A DNA stretch of 22,769 nt. It comes from Acuticoccus sp039189655. GTDB taxonomy: Bacteria > Pseudomonadota > Alphaproteobacteria > Rhizobiales > Amorphaceae. The translations under genes were made by a program, and so were the position numbers. The notes beneath the pieces were generated by a model. It saw only the letters and a list, made by a program, of their open reading frames with translations, did not search any database and had not been told where the DNA came from. Positions 7,406-15,133 of this stretch are shown here, piece after piece (positions within the stretch are counted from its first letter, which is position 1; every line of letters begins with the position of its first letter). The stretch is from assembly GCA_039189655.1 (NCBI GenBank), contig JBCCYN010000071.1:1-22769 (forward strand), read 5' to 3'.

Positions 7406-9850
7406 TTGACTCATCCGCCACAACAGGCCCGCGCGGTTATCATCGGCGGGGGCATCGTCGGTGCATCAGTGGCCTATCACCTTGCCAAAAACGGCTGGCA
7501 TGATGTGATTCTCTTGGAGCGCAAAGCCCTCACGTCAGGCACCACTTGGCATGCAGCAGGCCTCATCGCCCAACTGCGCGCCTCCATGAACATGACGAAG
7601 CTTGCCAAGTATAGTCAAGATCTTTACGGCGCTCTGGAAGCTGAAACCGGCGTCGCAACAGGTTTTCGTCGTACTGGTTCCATTTCCATCGCTCTAAACC
7701 ATGAGCGCCGCCAGGAGCTCTTTCGTCAGGCATCCATGGCGAGGGCTTTCGACGTCGACGTTGAAGAAATCGGCCCCAACGAAATCCGTGCGCGCTACCC
7801 TCACCTCAACCTCGATGGCGTGGTCGCAGGTGTCTATCTGCCCCGTGACGGCCAAGGCGATCCATCCAACATAGCCCTAGCGCTCGCCAAAGGGGCTCGG
7901 ATGAGCGGCGCAAAATTCTTCGAGCGGACCGCAGTCACAGGCGTCGCCACTTCGGGCCGGCGGGCCACGTCTGTCAGTTGGCAAAACGGCGAATACTCTG
8001 GCGTCGTCGAGGCGGAACATGTCGTGAATTGCGGCGGCATGTGGGGCCACACCTTAGGTCGCATGGCAGGTGTCAATGTACCGCTTCAGGCGTGCGAACA
8101 CTTCTACATCGTCACCGAGTCTATTCCCGAACTGGCGCAATTACCGGTTCTGAGGGTGCCCGACGAATATACGTACTACAAAGAAGATGCCGGAAAAATG
8201 TTGATAGGAGCCTTTGAACCGGAGGCTAAACCTTGGGGAATGACCGGTATTCCAGACGATTTTGAGTTTGATCAACTCCCCGAGGACTTTGATCATTTCG
8301 AGCCAATATTGGAAATGGCTGTGCAGCGAATGCCGATGTTGGCCGAGGTCGGCATTCATACGTTCTTCAATGGCCCGGAGAGCTTTACCCCGGACGATGC
8401 TTATCACCTGGGCCGCGCTCCTGAACTCGACAATTACTGGGTTGCCGCGGGTTTCAATTCCATCGGAATTCAAAGCGCCGGCGGCGCGGGAATGGCCCTG
8501 GCGACGTGGATGGATACCGAGGAGAAACCTTTCGATCTCAGCGACGTGGACATCGCCCGCATGGCGCCCTTCCAAGGCAACCGCAGTTATTTAGTACAAC
8601 GATCCAAAGAAACACTCGGCCTTCTTTATGCCGACCACTTCCCATACCGCCAAAAGGCAACTGCTCGCGGGGTCCGGCGGTCTCCACTCCACGAACACAT
8701 TCGGGCTCGAGGCGCAGTTTTTGGGGAAATTGCCGGGTGGGAACGCGCGAACTGGTTTGCCGACCAAGGTCAAGAGGCTCGCTACGACTATACTTGGTTC
8801 CGCCCCAAGTGGTTTGCCAACACTGCGCGCGAACACCGGGCACTTCGCGAAGCAGTTGGTCTATACGACATGTCGTCGTTCGGAAAAATCCGTGTGGAAG
8901 GGTTCGATGCAGAACGTTTCCTCAATATGGTTGCAGCAAATGATCTTGCCGTTCCGACTGGCCGTACCGTCTATACACAATTTCTCAACCAACAGGGCGG
9001 AATAGAAGCTGACGTTACGGTCACCCGTCTTTCCGACACTGCTTATCTCGTGGTGACACCCGCCGCCACTCGCCTCGCCGACGAGACTTGGCTGCGCCGC
9101 CACAAGGGTGATTGGAATGTAGTCATTACCGACATGACCGCCGCCGAGGCCGTCATCTGCGTCATGGGTCCCAAAGCGCGGGCGCTGCTCTCGGCAGTTT
9201 CCCCCAATGACTTGTCCAACGCCCATCACCCTTTTGGGGTGGCGAGGGACATCGAAATCGGGATGGGGCTCGCGCGGGCTCATCGCATTTCGTACGTCGG
9301 CGAGTTGGGCTGGGAAGTGTATGTCAGCACCGATATGGCCGCCCACGTGTTTGAAACACTGATGGAGGCGGGTGAAGACTACAGTGCAAGACTTTGCGGG
9401 CTACACGCGATGGACAGTTGTCGCATTGAGAAGTCGTTCCGCCATCTGGGCCATGACATCACCTGCGAGGATCACGTACTGGAAGCTGGGCTGGGCTTCG
9501 CAGTCAAAACGGAAAAGAGTGACTTCATCGGCCGTGACGCCGTACTCCGAAAACGCGAAGAAGGTCTCTCGGCGCGCCTGCTTCAGTTCCGACTAGACCA
9601 TGCGGAACCGATGCTCTTCCACGGCGAGCCCATCATCCGTGATGGTGAAGTGGCGGGTTACCTCACCTCGGGTGCCTATGGCCACACACTGGGCGCAGCA
9701 GTGGGTCTTGGATATGTGCCTTGCGCCGGCGAAACAGCATCCCAGGTCCTCGCGTCCAGCTACGCTATCGAAGTCGCCGGGGAGCGTTTTGCGGCGACGG
9801 CGTCGTTAAAACCGTTCTATGACCCAAAGTCCGAACGCGTCCGCGCGTGA
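7406..9850 (+). CDS. FAD-dependent dehydrogenase/GcvT fusion (dimethylglycine/sarcosine dehydrogenase-like), copy 2
   Basis: This is a second 814-residue dehydrogenase/GcvT fusion and a clear paralogue of the gene before it. Residues 10-26 carry the FAD-binding motif (VIIGGGIVGASVAYHL). SGTTWHAAGLIAQLRAS puts the likely covalent-FAD His at position 49 in the canonical context. The GcvT half starts near residue 440 with HEHIRARGAVFGEIAGWERA. It contains QQGGIEADVTVTRL, where Asp536 matches the folate-site acid of the family, followed by SYVGELGWEVY and HAMDSCRIEKSFRHLGHD. This copy is closer to textbook dimethylglycine/sarcosine dehydrogenases than copy 1. Translation starts at TTG 7406, preceded at ideal spacing by GAGGAGA. 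The stop at 9850 lies only 13 bp from the convergent ABC ATPase gene, and no terminator hairpin is visible between them. Confidence 0.87.
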   Translation: MTHPPQQARAVIIGGGIVGASVAYHLAKNGWHDVILLERKALTSGTTWHAAGLIAQLRASMNMTKLAKYSQDLYGALEAETGVATGFRRTGSISIALNHERRQELFRQASMARAFDVDVEEIGPNEIRARYPHLNLDGVVAGVYLPRDGQGDPSNIALALAKGARMSGAKFFERTAVTGVATSGRRATSVSWQNGEYSGVVEAEHVVNCGGMWGHTLGRMAGVNVPLQACEHFYIVTESIPELAQLPVLRVPDEYTYYKEDAGKMLIGAFEPEAKPWGMTGIPDDFEFDQLPEDFDHFEPILEMAVQRMPMLAEVGIHTFFNGPESFTPDDAYHLGRAPELDNYWVAAGFNSIGIQSAGGAGMALATWMDTEEKPFDLSDVDIARMAPFQGNRSYLVQRSKETLGLLYADHFPYRQKATARGVRRSPLHEHIRARGAVFGEIAGWERANWFADQGQEARYDYTWFRPKWFANTAREHRALREAVGLYDMSSFGKIRVEGFDAERFLNMVAANDLAVPTGRTVYTQFLNQQGGIEADVTVTRLSDTAYLVVTPAATRLADETWLRRHKGDWNVVITDMTAAEAVICVMGPKARALLSAVSPNDLSNAHHPFGVARDIEIGMGLARAHRISYVGELGWEVYVSTDMAAHVFETLMEAGEDYSARLCGLHAMDSCRIEKSFRHLGHDITCEDHVLEAGLGFAVKTEKSDFIGRDAVLRKREEGLSARLLQFRLDHAEPMLFHGEPIIRDGEVAGYLTSGAYGHTLGAAVGLGYVPCAGETASQVLASSYAIEVAGERFAATASLKPFYDPKSERVRA

Positions 9851-9863
9851 AGTGCTACGTCAG

Positions 9864-10874
9864 TCAACACTTGCCAAGAACGACGCGCTGCTCCCCCGTA
9901 TCAAAGTAAAAGATCTCTTTGTCGTCAAAGTCGAGACCCACATCATCGCCCACTTGTGTGGGATCTTGGCCAAATACACGCACTGTAATTCGCTCTTCGG
10001 CCTTCGTTGTAACAAGTACGTTCGTGTCACCTCCGAGCCGCTCCACATGGGTAACGGTTCCGCGAGTTCGTCCATTCTTTGATAGGCGCAGGTGCTCCGG
10101 CCTAATTCCCATCGTCATACCGGAAGGTATTCCCGGAAATGACCGGTCTAAGAAATTCATGGAAGGGGATCCCAGAAACCCTGCAACAAACCGGTTCGCT
10201 GGATTGTTGTAAAGTTCCATAGGGCTGCCGACTTGCTCGATACGACCATCGCGTAAGACGACAATTTTATCGGCCAATGTCATCGCCTCGATCTGATCAT
10301 GGGTCACGTAGATCATCGATGCGGACAGTTTGCGATGCAACTCGGCAATTTCGATCCGCGTGTTCATGCGTAAAGCTGCGTCAAGGTTTGACAACGGTTC
10401 ATCGAAGAGGAACAGTTTTGGCTCTCGCACGATGGCGCGGCCGATGGCAACCCGTTGACGCTGGCCGCCAGAGAGTTCAGCGGGCCGCCGTGTCAAGTAT
10501 TCATCCAGCGATAGCATGCGGCTCGCATACCTTACGCGCTCCTCGACCACCGACTTTGCTTGCCCTTCTTGCTTAAGACCAAGCGCCATATTGTCTTTGA
10601 CGTTGAGATGGGGATAGAGCGCGTAGGTTTGAAACACCATGGCGATCCCACGCTTTGCAGGTGGGACCGTGTTCACCAGCCGCCCATCAATACTTACGGT
10701 TCCACTGGTCACGTCCTCAAGACCAGCGATCACCCGCAGCAAGGTAGACTTACCACAACCCGAAGGGCCGACAAAGACGACAAACTCGCCTTTGTTCACA
10801 GTGAGGTTGATATCCTTCAATACTTTGACAGAACCAAAGGACTTGTGGACGCTTTCAAGGGTCAGCGCCGTCAT
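9864..10874 (-). CDS. Sugar ABC transporter ATP-binding protein (MalK/UgpC/MsmK type)
   Basis: This 336-residue protein is the cytosolic ATPase of a CUT1-type carbohydrate importer. Visible motifs are Walker A GPSGCGKST at residues 36-44, the Q-loop in MVFQTYALYPH, the signature LSGGQRQRVAIGRA, Walker B LFLFDEPLSNLDA and the switch His in IYVTHDQIEAMTLAD. The C-terminal 100 residues form the OB/TOBE regulatory domain. They are slightly short for the family but show the expected VTHVERLGGDTNVLV. Its ATG overlaps the TGA of the upstream oxidoreductase in an ATGA (10871-10874), so translation is probably coupled. It is the last gene of a minus-strand operon with binding protein and permease genes, and is the obvious partner of those permeases. 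Confidence 0.95.
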   Translation of the reverse strand: MTALTLESVHKSFGSVKVLKDINLTVNKGEFVVFVGPSGCGKSTLLRVIAGLEDVTSGTVSIDGRLVNTVPPAKRGIAMVFQTYALYPHLNVKDNMALGLKQEGQAKSVVEERVRYASRMLSLDEYLTRRPAELSGGQRQRVAIGRAIVREPKLFLFDEPLSNLDAALRMNTRIEIAELHRKLSASMIYVTHDQIEAMTLADKIVVLRDGRIEQVGSPMELYNNPANRFVAGFLGSPSMNFLDRSFPGIPSGMTMGIRPEHLRLSKNGRTRGTVTHVERLGGDTNVLVTTKAEERITVRVFGQDPTQVGDDVGLDFDDKEIFYFDTGEQRVVLGKC

Positions 10875-11905
10875 GGCTTTTCACCAAGTTCGACGACTTT
10901 ACCAGTGCGAATACTCTCATCTGCAGCAAGGCAAATCCGCAGCGACTGCACGGCGTCTGACATGTGGCGATCTAGGTCAAGGTCGTCCAAAATGGCACGC
11001 GCCATGAATGACTGCTCGGCATTGCAAAGCTCCTGGTGCCCAGGTTCGGCTGGAAGCTCGATGAGCGTATCGCCGGACGGTCGGTGGACGAGGAGTGAAC
11101 CGACCTTTGTATGACCATCCACATCGTCAGAAGCGCCCTGGTTGCCTTCTACGATCGAGACCGCGCCATTAGGACTTACGATATCTTTCACAAAGAACGC
11201 AGTGGTGGACATCATCGGCCCCCAGCCAGCTTCGTACCATCCTACCGAACCATCGGCGAAAACCACTTGGAAATGGCCATAGTTATACATGTCAGTTGCA
11301 ATTTCTTGGGATAGTCGCAACCCAACCCCGTGTACGCGTAGAGGGCTCGAATCTGTAATCTGGCACATCACATCCACGTAGTGCACGCCGCAGTCCACAA
11401 TGGGGCTCGTGGTTTCCATCAGCGCTTTGTGGGTGGCCCATGTTGAACCATCGGACTGTTGGTTGAGGTTCAGTCGGAACACATAAGGTCCACCAAGAAC
11501 CCGCGCTTCCTGAACGAAACGCTCCCAGCTCGGGTGATGGCGCAGAATATACCCAACCACGAGCTTCTTGCGGAATTTCTTGGCGGCGTCCACCACCCGC
11601 CTCGCCTCCTCGACCGTTGTCGCAAGTGGCTTTTCCACGAAGACGTGGGCACCCGCTTCCATGGCTGCGATGGCATACTCCACATGACTATCAGTATAGG
11701 TGGCGATCACTACAAGATCCGGCTTTGTGCTCGCCAAAGCGTCTTTGTAGTTGGTGAATTTCGGGTAGCGCGCGAGTGCGGCCGGTAGTTGGACGGATGA
11801 TCGGTTGACTAGGGCAACAATTGTCGTGCCTTCGAGGATGTGGTGTGCCAGGGCATGGCTTCGGCCCATGTTGCCAAGCCCGGCAATGAGGACGCGAAGG
11901 GTCAC
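10871..11905 (-). CDS. Gfo/Idh/MocA family NAD(P)-dependent oxidoreductase
   Basis: This 344-residue dehydrogenase belongs to the Gfo/Idh/MocA family, which acts on sugars, inositols and amino sugars. The Rossmann motif is VLIAGLGNMGRSHA (residues 5-18). EKPLA (residues 91-95) supplies the catalytic Lys92, and DCGVHYVD (171-178) supplies the catalytic His175. I start it at GTG 11905, where GTGA overlaps the TGA of the upstream permease and GGGG lies six bases before. Longer upstream reading is shadowed by that permease. The gene sits between the inner-membrane permease and the ATPase, with 4-bp overlaps on both sides, so it is tightly tied to transport of one substrate. No standard step of MurNAc or GlcNAc breakdown needs such an enzyme. 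It may modify an incoming glycoside or amino sugar. Confidence 0.9.
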   Translation of the reverse strand: MTLRVLIAGLGNMGRSHALAHHILEGTTIVALVNRSSVQLPAALARYPKFTNYKDALASTKPDLVVIATYTDSHVEYAIAAMEAGAHVFVEKPLATTVEEARRVVDAAKKFRKKLVVGYILRHHPSWERFVQEARVLGGPYVFRLNLNQQSDGSTWATHKALMETTSPIVDCGVHYVDVMCQITDSSPLRVHGVGLRLSQEIATDMYNYGHFQVVFADGSVGWYEAGWGPMMSTTAFFVKDIVSPNGAVSIVEGNQGASDDVDGHTKVGSLLVHRPSGDTLIELPAEPGHQELCNAEQSFMARAILDDLDLDRHMSDAVQSLRICLAADESIRTGKVVELGEKP

Positions 11906-12741
11906 TTGACTGCCCCTGACATGATCCCGCGGATAAGTTGGCGAGAAAAGATGACGTAGAGGATGAGAACCGGCAAGATGGCCAGAGACAAAGCGGAAAG
12001 TACCGCATTCCAGTCCGTCACGAATTGACCGATGAAAACCTGGCTGCCGAGCGTTAAAGTTTTCGTCGCTTCCGCTGGTGCGAGGATCAGCGGGAACCAA
12101 AGATCGTTCCAGATCGGTATCATGTTGAACACCGCAACAGTCGCCAGGGCCGGCCGCACGAGGGGCAACACCAGGCGAAAGAATATTTTGTACTCACTCA
12201 ACCCGTCTACCCGCCCAGCGTTTTTAAGATCATCCGATACGCCTTTCATAAAGGTTGAAAGAATGAACACTGCCAGCGGAAGACCTTGAGCGGTATACAC
12301 CAAAATGAGCGCAAGTAACGTGTTGACGAGGCCGGTGGAAACCATCATTTCCAGGATTGAAACTGTACCGATCCGGATGGGAATCATGATTCCCAAAGCA
12401 AGATAAAGCCCCATCAGCGTGTTGCCGGGAAATCTATATTCAGCGAGGGCAAACGCCGCCATTGCGCCAAAAAGCAAAATAAAGAAGAGCGATACGATTG
12501 TAACGATCATTGAATTCTGGAAATAGAGCAGGAAATCGCCTTGCTTCATCACAGTTTCATAGCCGATAAAGCTAAAACTCTCCTTATTGGGTAGTGCGAG
12601 CGGCTCCCTGAAGATCGAGCGACGATCCTTAAAGCTATTTATGAGGATCACGAAAACGGGAAAGAGTACCACCAACGTGTAAACGATCAACACCCCATGG
12701 GCCGCGACAGTGGATCCGATTGGCTGACGGGCTCGGTGCAC
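11902..12741 (-). CDS. Sugar ABC transporter permease (MalG type)
   Basis: This 279-residue inner-membrane subunit of a CUT1 sugar importer has six predicted hydrophobic segments. The first is near residues 13-35 (HGVLIVYTLVVLFPVFVILI), followed by the family SFKDRRSIF. The cytoplasmic EAA-type loop reads NAGRVDGLSEYKIFFRLVLP, which has Asn-Ala-Gly instead of the common Glu-Ala-Ala but keeps the DG and the LP. I chose GTG at 12741 because it lies 10 bp after the upstream permease's TAA and has AAGGGAAG four bases before it. A start at 12810 would overlap the upstream gene by 59 bp. It ends in a GTGA overlap with the oxidoreductase. It pairs with the MalF-type gene directly upstream. Confidence 0.92.
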   Translation of the reverse strand: MHRARQPIGSTVAAHGVLIVYTLVVLFPVFVILINSFKDRRSIFREPLALPNKESFSFIGYETVMKQGDFLLYFQNSMIVTIVSLFFILLFGAMAAFALAEYRFPGNTLMGLYLALGIMIPIRIGTVSILEMMVSTGLVNTLLALILVYTAQGLPLAVFILSTFMKGVSDDLKNAGRVDGLSEYKIFFRLVLPLVRPALATVAVFNMIPIWNDLWFPLILAPAEATKTLTLGSQVFIGQFVTDWNAVLSALSLAILPVLILYVIFSRQLIRGIMSGAVK

Positions 12742-12751
12742 GTTGCTTCCC

Positions 12752-13693
12752 TTAAAACTGGTACTGGCGCAGACGGCGTTGGATACCGAATAAGTAGATA
12801 CAAACGCCAATCAAGATGATCCCAAACATAGCACTGGCGATGGCCGATCCCATGTGTGGATCACCCAGTTGGAGCTGGAAACCAAAAAAGGTGCGGTAGA
12901 GGAAGGTGCCGAGAATGTCGGTGGAGAAATCTGGACCGGCAAGGGCGCCCTGCGCGGCATAGATGAGGTCGAATGCGTTAAAATTCGCCACAAACGTTAG
13001 GATCGAGATGATGCCGATGGATGGTAATATGAGTGGAAGTTTGATTTTAAAGAATGCGGCAAATCCGGTAATCCCATCGCATTCGCCAGCTTCTATGACT
13101 TCATCGGGAATGGACAGAAGGGCTGCGTAGATGAGCATCATCGGAATTCCAATAAACTGCCACACCGAAATGAGCGAAAGGGCAGTCAGCGCATACTCTT
13201 CTTTTCCGAGGTAGGGCGCGTAGAGGAACTTTAGGCCTGCTGCGCCTAAAAGGTCCGGGGCAATGCCCCATATGGGCGAGAGGATGAGTTTCCAGGCAAA
13301 CCCGACGATAACAAAAGATAGAATCGTCGGAATGAAGATCGCTGATCTATAAAAAGCCGAAAACCGAAGCTTAGGTGAGGACAGAATTGCTGCCAGCGCA
13401 ATACCGATGGGGTTCTGGACCAACATGTGGATCATGAAGAACCAAGCATTGTTCAACAACGCGTTCCAGAACTGATCTGACCAGATCGCGTCGCCAAATA
13501 GCTTTTGAAAGTTATCAAGACCGACAAATACTCGCGAATTTTCAACTTCCGAGTAAAGCGCGAGCCGGAGAGTGTCGAACAGCGGATAGATCATCACCGC
13601 CGTGTAAACGAGCACGGCCGGCGCGAGGAACACCACAATGTGCCACTTAAACCTCGGCTTGGGGATGTCGGGATCAACCAACTGTGGAAGCAC
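12752..13693 (-). CDS. Sugar ABC transporter permease (MalF type)
   Basis: This 313-residue inner-membrane permease is the MalF-like half of the CUT1 importer. It has six hydrophobic segments, the first being HIVVFLAPAVLVYTAVMIYP after a short basic N-terminus. The EAA loop, EAGECDGITGFAAFFKIKLP, is canonical and would contact the ATPase. The start is uncertain. GTG at 13693 has only GAGG abutting it, an in-frame TGA lies three codons further upstream, and TTG at 13681 is an alternative with GAGGG 11 bases before it. A strong ribosome-binding site further upstream instead opens a 31-codon ORF that overlaps this gene's start, so translation may be coupled. The binding-protein gene lies 152 bp upstream on the same strand. 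Confidence 0.92.
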   Translation of the reverse strand: MLPQLVDPDIPKPRFKWHIVVFLAPAVLVYTAVMIYPLFDTLRLALYSEVENSRVFVGLDNFQKLFGDAIWSDQFWNALLNNAWFFMIHMLVQNPIGIALAAILSSPKLRFSAFYRSAIFIPTILSFVIVGFAWKLILSPIWGIAPDLLGAAGLKFLYAPYLGKEEYALTALSLISVWQFIGIPMMLIYAALLSIPDEVIEAGECDGITGFAAFFKIKLPLILPSIGIISILTFVANFNAFDLIYAAQGALAGPDFSTDILGTFLYRTFFGFQLQLGDPHMGSAIASAMFGIILIGVCIYLFGIQRRLRQYQF

Positions 13694-13769
13694 CCTCGAT
13701 GGTCAGCTCGAGAAAGCCGCACGCCAAGTTCGGACGAGATCGCACCACGTAGGCCGATGGCTGAGACAA
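13674..13769 (-). other. Possible short leader ORF with strong ribosome-binding site before the MalF-type gene
   Basis: On the minus strand AAGGAGGAG (13773-13781) precedes a TTG at 13769 by three bases (about five from the AGGAGG core). This is the best ribosome-binding site in the transporter operon. The frame it opens encodes 31 residues (LSQPSAYVVRSRPNLACGFL at its start) and ends at TGA 13674, inside the first codons of the permease gene in another frame. The permease's own start has a poor site, so this may be a coupling leader. A small indel separating the real N-terminus from the gene is the alternative. The peptide matches nothing I recognise. Confidence 0.35.
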
Positions 13770-13798
13770 GCTCTCCTCCTTAGGTCGGGGCGCTAACC

Positions 13799-13822
13799 GC
13801 CGGGCGGATTGCTCCACCCGGC
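13799..13822 (-). promoter_or_regulatory. Intercistronic hairpin between binding-protein and permease genes
   Basis: GCCGGGCGGA and TCCACCCGGC form a 10-bp stem with one mismatch around a TTGC loop, 24 bp downstream of the binding-protein stop. No T-run follows on the minus strand, so a strong intrinsic terminator is unlikely. Hairpins at this place commonly stabilise binding-protein mRNA or reduce read-through to the permeases. Confidence 0.5.
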
Positions 13823-13845
13823 CAAGACGATGCTTTTCCCTTGCG

Positions 13846-15102
13846 CTACTGGTGCGGCGCGTACCAGCTTGCCAGTCCGTCTTGAAGACGCGCACCCGCC
13901 GCCTCGGGCGTCTCGTCTCCCTTGATGACGGCTACCGATGCGTTCCACGTCTCGTTTTCAAGGTTAGGTGTGCCTCGAGAGAGAATTTGATAGGTGGAGC
14001 GGATCGTACTCTGACACTCGTCTCGCCAAGATACGAACTCTTGCGCCAAAGGATTGTCCAACTCAATTTCCGCATTAATCAGCGGAAAGAAACCAGGAAG
14101 CGCATTTCCATAGAGTTTAGCGAAGTCTTCCGATGCGACCCAATTGAGAAACATCTTCGCGGCATCGGCGTGTTCTGTCGCAGCATTCATGCCTAGACCG
14201 ATGTCGGTATGGTCGGAGATGTAGCAGGTGTCTTCGGCGCTTTGGACAGGTGGCTTGAAGGCACCCATTTCAAAGTCGGCCAGGCTTCCGAAGCCCGAAA
14301 TCTCCCAAGAGCCGGCCGGGTAAACCGCGGCGCGCCCAAGGGTGAAAATGTTCTGGCTGTCTGGGTAGGTTTGCGCCTCGTAACCGTCGCCCATGTACGG
14401 TGCCCACTTGGCCAACTGGCGAAACGGCGCGATCCAGGGCTCGTCCGTCAGCTTCTGTTCGCCGGCGATAAGCGCCGCACGTCCCTCTTCGCCCTTCCAG
14501 TAATTTGGGCCAATGTTGTTGTAGCCCATGGTGGCCGCTTCCCACTGATCGTTTGTACCCATGGCCATGGGAATGTACGAGCCGTCCTCTTTGATCTTGT
14601 CGAGGGCTGCAAAGAACTCCTCTTCAGTGGCCGGAACATCAATGCCCAGCTCGTCGAACGCTTCTTTGTTGTAGATGAAGCCATGGATAACGCTTGCCAT
14701 GGGGACACAGTAGGTGGCACTGCTGTCGTCGGTACTCCAGCCCGACTTGGCAACGTCGGAGAAGTTGGCGAGGCCCTCTAGGTCGGTGATGTTGGCGAGC
14801 TTACCGTCCTGGAAAAGCGCCAGAGACGCGTCAAAGGGCCGGCAGGTGATGAGATCGCCCGCGGAACCCGCATCGAGCTTAGAGTTCAAGATAGCGTTGT
14901 ACTCGGCGGGCGCCGAGGGTGCGAAAGTGACTTTAATACCGGGATGCTCGGCTTCGAAGGCAGGTATGATGGTGTCCTGCCAGATCGAAAGGTCGTCGTT
15001 GCGCCAGCTTTCAATGGTGAGCGTGACGTCCTGGGCATGGGCCGCTCCGGCGGCGAGGATCGTACTGGCACACAGTAAGCCTCTAAGGGCCTTGGAGTTC
15101 AT
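13846..15102 (-). CDS. Sugar ABC transporter periplasmic substrate-binding protein
   Basis: This 418-residue family 1 extracellular solute-binding protein belongs to a CUT1 importer. A typical Sec signal peptide occupies residues 1-23, with basic residues at the start, a hydrophobic core, and cleavage expected after AHA before QDVTLTIESW. There is no lipobox at the cleavage site. The mature part shows family features: IIPAFEAEHPGIKVTFAP, NSKLDAGSAGDLI, YNKEAFDELGIDVPATEEEF and PAGSWEISGF. ATG 15102 follows GAGGGAGA at five bases. It lies 31 bp after murQ on the same strand and is the first transporter gene of the operon. The murQ and nag context suggests an amino sugar (MurNAc, GlcNAc, or a di- or anhydro-muropeptide sugar) as ligand. 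The sequence alone does not show this. Confidence 0.93.
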   Translation of the reverse strand: MNSKALRGLLCASTILAAGAAHAQDVTLTIESWRNDDLSIWQDTIIPAFEAEHPGIKVTFAPSAPAEYNAILNSKLDAGSAGDLITCRPFDASLALFQDGKLANITDLEGLANFSDVAKSGWSTDDSSATYCVPMASVIHGFIYNKEAFDELGIDVPATEEEFFAALDKIKEDGSYIPMAMGTNDQWEAATMGYNNIGPNYWKGEEGRAALIAGEQKLTDEPWIAPFRQLAKWAPYMGDGYEAQTYPDSQNIFTLGRAAVYPAGSWEISGFGSLADFEMGAFKPPVQSAEDTCYISDHTDIGLGMNAATEHADAAKMFLNWVASEDFAKLYGNALPGFFPLINAEIELDNPLAQEFVSWRDECQSTIRSTYQILSRGTPNLENETWNASVAVIKGDETPEAAGARLQDGLASWYAPHQ

Positions 15103-15133
15103 GGCTGTCTCCCTCGTTCGTTGTTGTTGCGTC

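Noticed and set aside
4951..9850. A simple recent tandem duplication
   Set aside because: The two genes are equal in length but differ widely in DNA and protein sequence, so the duplication is old or the pair was assembled from diverged paralogues.
11906..12100. A 65-residue upstream extension of the oxidoreductase (start at 12100)
   Set aside because: It lies wholly within the MalG-type permease in another frame, precedes the natural Rossmann start, and the GTGA overlap at 11905 explains translation initiation.
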